Below, piece after piece: positions 57,292 to 64,000 of a DNA stretch of 64,000 nt. Every line of letters begins with the position of its first letter. Within the stretch, counting starts at the first letter, position 1. The notes beneath the pieces are model-generated. The model saw nothing but the letters and a program-made list of their open reading frames with translations. It had not been told where the DNA came from and ran no database searches. The position numbers and the translations under genes were made by a program. The stretch comes from Blepharisma stoltei (taxonomy: Eukaryota; Ciliophora; Heterotrichea; Heterotrichida; Blepharismidae): assembly GCA_914767885.1 (NCBI GenBank), contig CAJZBQ010000012.1:62001-126000 (forward strand), read 5' to 3'.

Positions 57292-60085
57292 CTAGTAATT
57301 AAGCTTAATAGTCCAATTCTCATCAATAAAAACTGGAGGAAGCTTTAAAATAATATGACTTCCCATATCATAAAATCCTACTCTGCTCGATCCTTTCTCA
57401 GTTTCTGCTATAGCACTCTTAGGCTTATCTTTCAGCCCTAGAATAATTATCTTTTCAATCGAGTTATGCATACTCATCTTACTCTGGACCTGATAAACCA
57501 AAGTTTTCTCTCTAAACTCGATTCTCCCTAACAAAAATTGCCCTTTCAGGTACAAATTCGTATGAGTATCATCAGCATACAAAATTCCTTCAGCTGCCTC
57601 TTTCTCATCGAGCGCAATTACTAAGGTGTAAGGATCATTTATCATCATTTGACTGCTTCTACGTGGCCTATCTTGTCTTGGCACAATATTTCCTCCTTTA
57701 ATAAACACAGGAATCCAGTTTTCGACTGTCTGATATTTCAACTCTCCAATCTCCACAGTCGCAAAAGTATGATAATCATACCATTTTCCTTCAGGAATAT
57801 ACACATCGACCTTATCTTGGTTTGATTTTATAATAGGTGCTACTAATAATGCAGGGCCCAGATGGTATTGTCTATCTAATGCAGCTGCTTGATTATCTTG
57901 TGGATAAACAGAAAACATTGGCCTCATAACAGGAACTCCATTATTTCTATATTGGAAGAATAAAGAGTACCAGTAAGGCAATAACGCGTATCTTTCTCTT
58001 ATGGAGTCCCTAATCCTGGACAAATAAGGCTCACCATAAAGCCAAGGCTCTCTTCTTTTGGTTTCTATATGGGCATGAGCTCTAAAGAAAGGAGTATAAG
58101 CCCCAGTCTGATACCATCTGACTAACAGTTCTACTGACGGATCTCCAAAAAATCCTGCAACATCTGAGCCACAAAAACTGATCCCGCCTACAGTGACACT
58201 TAAACACATAGGTACCGAATATTCTAAAAATTCCCATTTAGCTGCATTATCACCTGTCCAAATAGCTCCATATCTTTGTGTCCCTGCAAAAAAGGCTCTT
58301 GTCAATATAAATGGTCTCTCCATATCCCCACTTCTTTTCATGAGTCCTTTATAAGTAGATTTGTGCATATACATGCCATAAATATTATGAAGGTCCCTGT
58401 GCTCTATACTTCCATGCAAATTGCTTTTAGGCATTGTTATTTCTGGTCCTGAAAATACTGAAGGCTCGTTCATATCGTTCCAAATAAACAAATTGTCAGC
58501 AGACGCAGGGTATTTTTCATAACTGAAATGGTTTGCCCAGTACTCTTGGACTTCTGGTCTTGTGAAATCTGGCCATGATGAGCTTCCAGGCCAGCAGTGG
58601 CCTTCGAAGTCATTGCCATTCTCGTCTTTGACGTATAAACCTAAATTAGTAAATGCCTGAACTTTGGGAGCAGGTTATAAATGAGCAATACCAACCTTGT
58701 TTACAATCGTTATGGACACTAAAGGAATCGGTTCTTTTTATATGAGGATCTACAATGGTCACGAGTTTTCTACTGGTAGAGTTTAGTGTTTTTAGCATCT
58801 CAAGAGGGCTAGGGAATTTGGTATAATCCCAATTGAAGTATTTGCGCTCAGGGGTATGCTCAATGTCAAGCCAGAGGACGTCGAGTGGGATATTATGCTT
58901 TTCGTAGTTTTTGGAGACTTCTAAAAGGTCATCTTGACTGTTGTAGTTCCATCTACATTGGTGGTAGGCTATAGAGAAAAGAGGAGGAAGCTGCGGAGGG
59001 CCTGTCAAAAGTGTGTATTTTTGTATTATTTGAATTGGAGATTCTTCTTGGAACAAGAAAAATTCAATGACACCTGATTCTGACATCCAATGAGAAAACT
59101 TACCATTTGGAACAGTTGAAATATCAATCCATGTCTCTGATGGGTTCAGCCAAAAGACACCGCCAGATTTTGCCTTACTTGTCCTGCTAAGCATAAATGG
59201 GACAGCCCCATAAAGAGACATACGCTCATCAAGCTCAAATTCAAAGACATCCAAATTGTAAAGTCTATAAGGATGATCACTATCTTTTGTGTCCTGAAGA
59301 GCCAAAGAGTCAGCATGCTCTGGAATACCATATACATGGCTTGCATCAGGGAATCCAAAATCCATCGCAACGCTGCTCGGTCCTTTTTTCTTATCATCAG
59401 TCCAATCTCTGAATTTCTCTTTCCAAAGCCCATCAGGATATTCTAAATTTTCACCCTTTTCAAAATACACCCCAGCGGCGTCAAAGATTTTAATTGGTGC
59501 ATCAGCACTTTTGACTTGGCCACTTGGTCTTAAATCCTGGTCTAAACTTCTATACCTTTCAAAGTTCATCAAAGATTCTCCATTTGTTTTAATTGTAATG
59601 TCGCCAGCAAAATATCCATTAATTGCAAAAGGTTTTGAAAAAAGCTCGTATCGGTAGTCACCTAAGGTCCATATAACTTTGTCTTTCTCGATCCTTATGC
59701 TTGTATCAGCAACTTTGTCTAAAACTTGACTATTAAGTACATCTTCTCTTGGAGTCCTGTATCTTGGATGAAGTGGCTGGATTTCATCGATATATGTGTG
59801 AAGAACTCCTGATGTGTACATTATGATCTCGCTTTTAAGGAATGGCAAGTCTTCAAAGACGCTTCCTATTGTAAAGGAGACACCTCCTGGGATTCTAGAA
59901 ATGCTGCCTTGCTTGATTTCATAATCAATGTCGAAACGAAGACCTTCAGTTTTAGTGTGGACGTGATTTTTGGCTAGATGTCTGTTTCTTGCACAAAAGT
60001 TGGAATCAGAGCATTTCTTGAATTCGTGACGCCTCACAGATAATGTCAAGACTATGAGCGCCAGTAATAAAAAAGGTTTGATCAT
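57292..60085 (-). CDS. GH31 alpha-glucosidase, glucosidase II alpha type
   Basis: About 912 residues after removing one 55-bp segment. A signal peptide and the Cys-rich N-terminal end (Lys-Lys-Cys...Asn-Phe-Cys-x-Arg) match ER glucosidase II alpha (GANAB). The GH31 catalytic domain has the nucleophile in Trp-Asn-Asp-Met-Asn-Glu-Pro-Ser and the Gly-Ser-Asp-Val-(Ala)-Gly-Phe-Phe-Gly motif, plus the C-terminal beta domain. The enzyme trims glucose from N-glycans during calnexin-cycle folding. The frame ends at TAG 57292. There is no other interruption. Confidence 0.92.
58634..58688. other. 55-bp IES (or long intron) in the GH31 gene
   Basis: Removal is required to keep the frame. TA bounds at 58634-58635 and 58689-58690 give Lys-Gln-Gly-Trp-Tyr-Val-Lys-Asp. 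A GT-AG segment of the same 55-bp length, offset by 8 bp, gives Lys-Gln-Gly-Leu-Tyr-Val-Lys-Asp. Since all other introns here are 15-16 nt, an IES is favoured. Confidence 0.7.
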
Positions 60086-60931
60086 AATTTTTATTAATTT
60101 TTTGGTTCAACAATTAAATGTTAGCTTCTCAATTAAATATAAGGTGTCTTAATATTAAAAGATTTTGCTCATTTAATCATTATTTAATTACTCTTTCTGT
60201 TTAATAAATGCAGCTTTTATTACTTATAATTTTATAACTTAATTAAATTGATATAGCTATCAAGCAGATATAATTCTTAAGGGTTGCATAATTTAGAATC
60301 TTTTATATATAGCATTCAAAATAATTGCCATTAAATACGAAAATATTTTTTATTTTCAAACAAGTCAAATTTTAAGATTGGATTACAATAAATTTAATTG
60401 TTTAATAAATAGAAAAAAAAACTGCTAATTAACTTTTACTATTTATTTAATAAGGAGGAGTTAACTCAATATAATATTAATATCAAGCTAATTTTCTTAT
60501 TATAGCAATATAACAAAACTTTGCTAATAATTGCATCATGCTTGTGGCTAAGTAATTAAATAATTAACTGCTAAAATCAATAACAAAATATTTCGACAAT
60601 AAGATGCAAAATTCAAATTCTTACTTTAACTCAGACTTTGCATTATAGTTTCTGTTCGAAATTCATATTTCAGAATAAAGATTAACAGCCTATATGTCAT
60701 TTTTATAAATACTCTTATAGAAAGAATTATGATTAAAGCTAAGCTTTAAAATGTGCCTAATTATTGCTGGCTTAGAATTCATTATCTGTCTACATTAATT
60801 GGGATAATTTATTTAAATTTTGTAAAAATATATAATGTATTAACTAGATTTTTTTTATTTTATAAATATCGTTTATTATGGTTTCAGCGTTTTATAAAGA
60901 AAACATCAGGAAATCTTAAAATAATCATAAA
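60086..60931. other. AT-rich intergenic region between divergent genes
   Basis: 846 bp between the GH31 and cyclic-nucleotide-binding genes. No credible frame, repeat or RNA gene is visible. Both promoters are expected here. Confidence 0.5.
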
Positions 60932-62044
60932 ATGGACGCAGTGCGAGACGAAAATTTGGAAGTCATGGTCAATCTTATCAATAAACCAGACAAATCCCTC
61001 GAGGAAATCGAAAAAATTGATTTATTTCTTCATCATCTAAAACCTTTCCAACGACTGATTGAGCATCTTCCACCTAACATCCGACAACAAGTAATTGGCT
61101 GCTTGCAAGCTAAAGAATACCATGAAGGAGAAAGGCTATTTACTAAAGGAGACCCTAGTAACTGTCTTTATGTCGTCATGCGTGGGACTTTGCAAATGTA
61201 CAACCATGCCACAAAAGAAAAAATTGACATGATTCCAGAAAATGTCCTAGGAAAAGGAAAAGTTTTAGGCGAAAGAGGCATATTAAGAAATGGTCCACGC
61301 AGTTTAACAGCCGTTGCAAGAGAGCGCTCTTATGTCCTTATATTGGATGCAAAATACTTTAAACTTTATTTGAGCAATGAAATGTACATAACACTCGAGA
61401 CAAAGAAAAAAATTGTCGATAAATTCATTCCTGGGCTTTCACAATATCCAGGAACACAAAAGGAAAGGCTGGCTTATATGCTTGAAATAGAAGACTTTGA
61501 TAGAGGAGCGATTTTAGCTAAACAAGGAGTTTCGACTGATAAAATGTTAGTTATATTGGAAGGCGAATGCATTATGACATATAAAGAAGGACTTATTAAA
61601 AGAATTGTGGCAAGGCTAGAAAAAGGGGCGATTATTGGAGAAGAAACGGCGCTGTTTGATAGACCTTCAAGCTTTACTGTGACTGTAACTTCAAACTCAC
61701 TAATGGCAGGGAAGATAAAAAATGCAGACCTTCAGACTCTTTATCCAAATAAAGTTATCTCGATGATGAGAAATTATTATTCGGAAAGAAATTTGACAAG
61801 GAAAAAATTAGTTGACTTCACACATCCATGTCTTACCTCGTATGAACCAGTTTTAAGTCCTAGAAACTTCCCTTTAGCAAGTCCTAAAGCCAAAGAGCAT
61901 ATGACAATTATCATGCAAAGAAACCCTAGCTTTTATAAGGAAAGCCTAAGTGAAAAACTGATTAATTTTTCATATAAAGGAAGGTTGGAAAAACTTAGAG
62001 ACACAGCAAATAAAAGAATAAACAAATATTTGTCAGATGATTAA
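60932..62044 (+). CDS. Protein with two cyclic-nucleotide-binding domains
   Basis: 370 residues, complete. The first domain (about residues 35-155) has the phosphate-binding cassette with Gly-Glu-Arg-Gly-Ile-Leu-Arg-Asn-Gly-Pro-Arg-Ser-Leu-Thr-Ala. The second (about 160-280) has Ile-Gly-Glu-Glu-Thr-Ala-Leu-Phe-Asp-Arg-Pro-Ser-Ser-Phe-Thr, where the Arg normally contacting the phosphate is shifted. The tail is basic. Domain order recalls PKA regulatory subunits, but the N-terminal docking helix and inhibitor site are not clear, so it may be a stand-alone cNMP-binding protein. It is likely cytosolic. Confidence 0.85.
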   Translation: MDAVRDENLEVMVNLINKPDKSLEEIEKIDLFLHHLKPFQRLIEHLPPNIRQQVIGCLQAKEYHEGERLFTKGDPSNCLYVVMRGTLQMYNHATKEKIDMIPENVLGKGKVLGERGILRNGPRSLTAVARERSYVLILDAKYFKLYLSNEMYITLETKKKIVDKFIPGLSQYPGTQKERLAYMLEIEDFDRGAILAKQGVSTDKMLVILEGECIMTYKEGLIKRIVARLEKGAIIGEETALFDRPSSFTVTVTSNSLMAGKIKNADLQTLYPNKVISMMRNYYSERNLTRKKLVDFTHPCLTSYEPVLSPRNFPLASPKAKEHMTIIMQRNPSFYKESLSEKLINFSYKGRLEKLRDTANKRINKYLSDD

Positions 62045-62159
62045 GGCTTAGATTATGCTCGTATGGAAATTGTTAAATTTCTAGGAAATTTAATAGATTT
62101 TGCATTGTAAGAAGTTTTTAATTCCTTTTATAGATATGAACTTTCTAAGATCACAAGCT

Positions 62160-62199
62160 GACTGTTTGGCCGAGTGGTCTAAGGCGCCAGCTTCAGGCG

Positions 62200-62234
<35 letters not shown>

Positions 62235-62239
62235 AGTCA
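62160..62239 (+). tRNA. tRNA-Leu (anticodon CAG)
   Basis: Acceptor stem GACTGTT/AGCAGTC, D arm with GGCCGAGTGG, anticodon stem CCAGC/GCTGG with loop TTCAGGC, a long class II variable arm and T arm GTGGGTTCAAATCCCAC. A T6 terminator follows at once. All features fit tRNA-Leu reading CUG. Confidence 0.95.
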
Positions 62240-62649
62240 TTTTTTATATTTTAAGTAGTCTAATTCTATTATAATAAAAAATAAGTGAAATTAAAGTAGT
62301 ATAATAAATTTCAAAATTTTAGCTGCTTATATTTCTTAATTCATTTACTCAGCATATCAAGCTAGTGCTTTTCTTTTCCTTCAGTAAAATTTTCTATTTT
62401 GAAAATAACACAAAGAGTTTGCTTAGAGTTATTTTAATAGCTAATAAATAAAACTCATTTATTTAAAAATAGTTATAAGACCTTAGATTCTAAGGCTGCT
62501 TTATTGAAAGAGGGAAGCATATTCATCTCTAAATATACCAAATAAAAAATGTGAAAATCATATAAATCAAAATTAAAAATATATTTAGAAGTATCAATAT
62601 CATATTAAAATTTTCTTAAAAACGGACAGGCTTGTTTCATAATTTATAA
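62240..62649. other. AT-rich spacer between tRNA-Leu and centrin
   Basis: 410 bp with no visible feature besides the pol III terminator at its start. Confidence 0.4.
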
Positions 62650-63162
62650 ATGGCAGGCAGACAACCAGCAAAAGGATCCAATGCTTTTAACCCAAAGCAA
62701 TATGAACGCCCAGGACTCACTGAAGACGAAATTGAAGAAATCAAAGAAGCATTCGACCTCTTTGATACTGATGGGTCAGGGACAATTGATCCTAGAGAAT
62801 TAACTTCAGCAATGCAATCACTTGGCTTTGAAGCCAAAAATCAAACCATTTATCAGATGGTCAGTGATTTAGATAAAGACGGCTCTGGAGCGATTGACTT
62901 TGACGAGTTCCTTGACATGATGACTGCCAGAATGAGTGATAAAGACACTAGAGAGGATATTCAAAAGGTCTTCAGGCTATTTGATGACGATAAGACAGGA
63001 ACAATCAGCATCAAGAACCTCAGAAGAGTCGCAAAAGAGCTAGGAGAAACCATGACAGATGAAGAACTCTTAGAAATGATTGAAAGAGCTGATAGTGATG
63101 GAGATGGGCAAGTTTCATTCGAAGACTTTTATAACATCATGACTAAAAAAGCCTTCCCTTAA
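62650..63162 (+). CDS. Centrin (four EF-hands)
   Basis: 170 residues. The four EF loops start at Asp-Thr-Asp-Gly-Ser-Gly, Asp-Lys-Asp-Gly-Ser-Gly, Asp-Asp-Asp-Lys-Thr-Gly and Asp-Ser-Asp-Gly-Asp-Gly; all have acidic residues at the main calcium positions, with loop 3 the weakest (Asn at position 12). The 20-residue basic N-terminus and the inter-domain helix fit centrin rather than calmodulin. Centrins work in basal bodies and contractile fibres, which are large in heterotrichs. No interruption. Confidence 0.92.
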   Translation: MAGRQPAKGSNAFNPKQYERPGLTEDEIEEIKEAFDLFDTDGSGTIDPRELTSAMQSLGFEAKNQTIYQMVSDLDKDGSGAIDFDEFLDMMTARMSDKDTREDIQKVFRLFDDDKTGTISIKNLRRVAKELGETMTDEELLEMIERADSDGDGQVSFEDFYNIMTKKAFP

Positions 63163-63556
63163 TTTAACTAACCACTAAACAATAAACATTAACAAAAATC
63201 AAAAGGCTTCTTAAGAAAGAATTTGGACAAGTATATAAAAAACCCTATGGAAAAAAATAAGGATGGCTTTTATATATAAAATTGAGAATGATTAGCAATG
63301 TAAAAATTTATTTAAAAAAGCACTTAAAATACCGAAAAAGTTCTGAAACATTAATTGTTAAGCTTTACTAAATTTGAGAATTTGATTTATGTCACCATAT
63401 ATATAAAATTAATTATGAGCCCATTTCTCTATTCATAGGAAACTCATACAAATTCCAAGACTATTAAAACTCAAAATTAATGCTTTTTTATGATCACTGT
63501 TAGACATACAGCTGCCTATTGTTGATTGGTAAAGTGTTTATGTAAAATTCATAAGT
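63163..63556. other. AT-rich intergenic region between convergent genes
   Basis: 394 bp between the ends of the centrin and eS28 genes. Nothing recognisable. Confidence 0.4.
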
Positions 63557-63831
63557 TTATTTTAATCTTCTGGCTTCTCTTTCGCTCTCCAAAAGTGCAA
63601 GCATATCTCCTTCTTTGACAGGCCCTTTCACATTTCTAACAAGGGTTCTTCCACTTTCATCGCCATGAAGGACAACACGGACTTGAGTGATTCCACCTCT
63701 TGACCCAGTTCTTCCTATATTATTTTATATAAAATATGTAAAAATCTTATATTTTGGAGTAATTTTCACAGTTAAAGTAAAAAGTATAATAATTTTTGGA
63801 CTGTCGCAAGTATATGGCTTTGCTCTTCCAT
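63557..63831 (-). CDS. RPS28: Small ribosomal subunit protein eS28
   Basis: About 67 residues after removal of a 71-bp IES. The sequence Gly-Arg-Thr-Gly-Ser-Arg-Gly, Thr-Gln-Val-Arg-Val, [11 protein letters not shown] and [11 protein letters not shown] is unmistakable eS28. The start ATG at 63831 lies 37 bp from the start of the divergent gene at 63869. An essential, short and very conserved protein interrupted by non-coding DNA is strong evidence that the window is not macronuclear. Confidence 0.93.
63716..63786. other. TA-bounded IES, 71 bp, in eS28
   Basis: The segment lies between TA 63716-63717 and TA 63787-63788. Removal gives Val-Gln-Lys-Leu-Leu-Gly-Arg-Thr-Gly, which aligns with Val-Thr-Lys-Val-Leu-Gly-Arg-Thr-Gly in other eukaryotes. 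The insert contains a TAA in the host frame. Confidence 0.92.
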
Positions 63832-63868
63832 AATTATAATTCTAAAAGAGAACTTATAATCAATAGAA

Positions 63869-64000
63869 ATGGTGGATGACGGCGGACTCAGCCTGCCAGT
63901 ACTCATAGAATGGGTCGTATTAAACTCAATTTTGATTATTATATCAGTTGTTTTAATTATAAAACATTACCGAGATAAAAGAAAGAAAAGATTAACAGGG
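63869..64000 (+). CDS. Membrane protein, C-terminus off the window
   Basis: An ATG-initiated frame of 44 codons open to the window end. Residues about 10-33 form one hydrophobic helix followed by a Lys/Arg-rich stretch, so the N-terminus is probably extracytoplasmic. The family is not recognisable from this fragment. It shares a 37-bp divergent spacer with eS28. Confidence 0.5.
   Translation, partial: MVDDGGLSLPVLIEWVVLNSILIIISVVLIIKHYRDKRKKRLTG

Noticed and set aside
1-64000. Standard genetic code with many short genes and pseudogenes
   Set aside because: It would require nearly all conserved genes to be broken exactly at Trp positions by TGA, while TAA and TAG are used normally as stops.

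Overview
The window looks like germline (micronuclear) DNA of a heterotrich ciliate close to Blepharisma. UGA is read as tryptophan: two aspartyl-protease paralogues use TGG and TGA at the same Trp of the DTGSTWIW motif, and almost every gene is open only if TGA is sense. TAA and TAG are the stops. Spliceosomal introns are 15-16 nt. DNA is AT-rich and gene spacing is often only 30-100 bp. These traits match what is known of Blepharisma; the genus assignment is an inference.

Many coding regions are interrupted by DNA that is neither an intron nor coding, and whose exact removal restores the frame. Three classes are visible. (1) Short unique segments of 55-157 bp between two TA dinucleotides, behaving as internal eliminated sequences (IESs), in at least nine genes. 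(2) Terminal-inverted-repeat elements: a MITE-like family of about 260-385 bp whose ends read CTCCCCCCTCCGTGAG, and a 1.47-kb element with 182-bp tandem repeats inside. (3) GC-richer SINE-like retroposons of about 320-550 bp with 11-16-bp target-site duplications, some with short tandem-repeat tails (TTAC or AGATT). Six of these interruptions by retroposons lie in exons. Exact removal keeps the frame in all tested cases, so a functional macronuclear genome must have them excised.

Layout. 1-9.5 kb: coiled-coil genes, zinc-binding (RING-like) genes, a bZIP factor, a MORN/IQ protein. 9.5-17.5 kb: two membrane-anchored pepsin-like proteases flanking a pentapeptide-WD40 protein and a DOMON protein. 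18-28 kb: two unrecognised genes carrying large IESs, a PH-domain coiled-coil protein with two retroposons, a secreted protein and two small genes. 28-32 kb: a tandem pair of Lifeguard/TMBIM seven-transmembrane proteins. 33-43 kb: exosome subunit RRP40, an SDP1/TGL4-type patatin lipase, CKS1, a Rab GTPase, a twin-CX9C protein like NDUFS5, Integrator subunit 3. 43-43.6 kb: three tandem tRNA-like genes. 45-53.5 kb: a CYC8/SSN6-like TPR corepressor convergent with a TRIP12/UFD4-like HECT ligase. 55-64 kb: mitochondrial ATP synthase delta, a broken ubiquitin-like gene, glucosidase II alpha, a two-domain cyclic-nucleotide-binding protein, tRNA-Leu(CAG), centrin, ribosomal protein eS28 and a truncated membrane-protein gene.

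The protein set is ordinary eukaryotic housekeeping with no shared operon-like logic. What is special is the layer of eliminated DNA on top of it. Identifications rest on motif recognition by eye; no database search was run.
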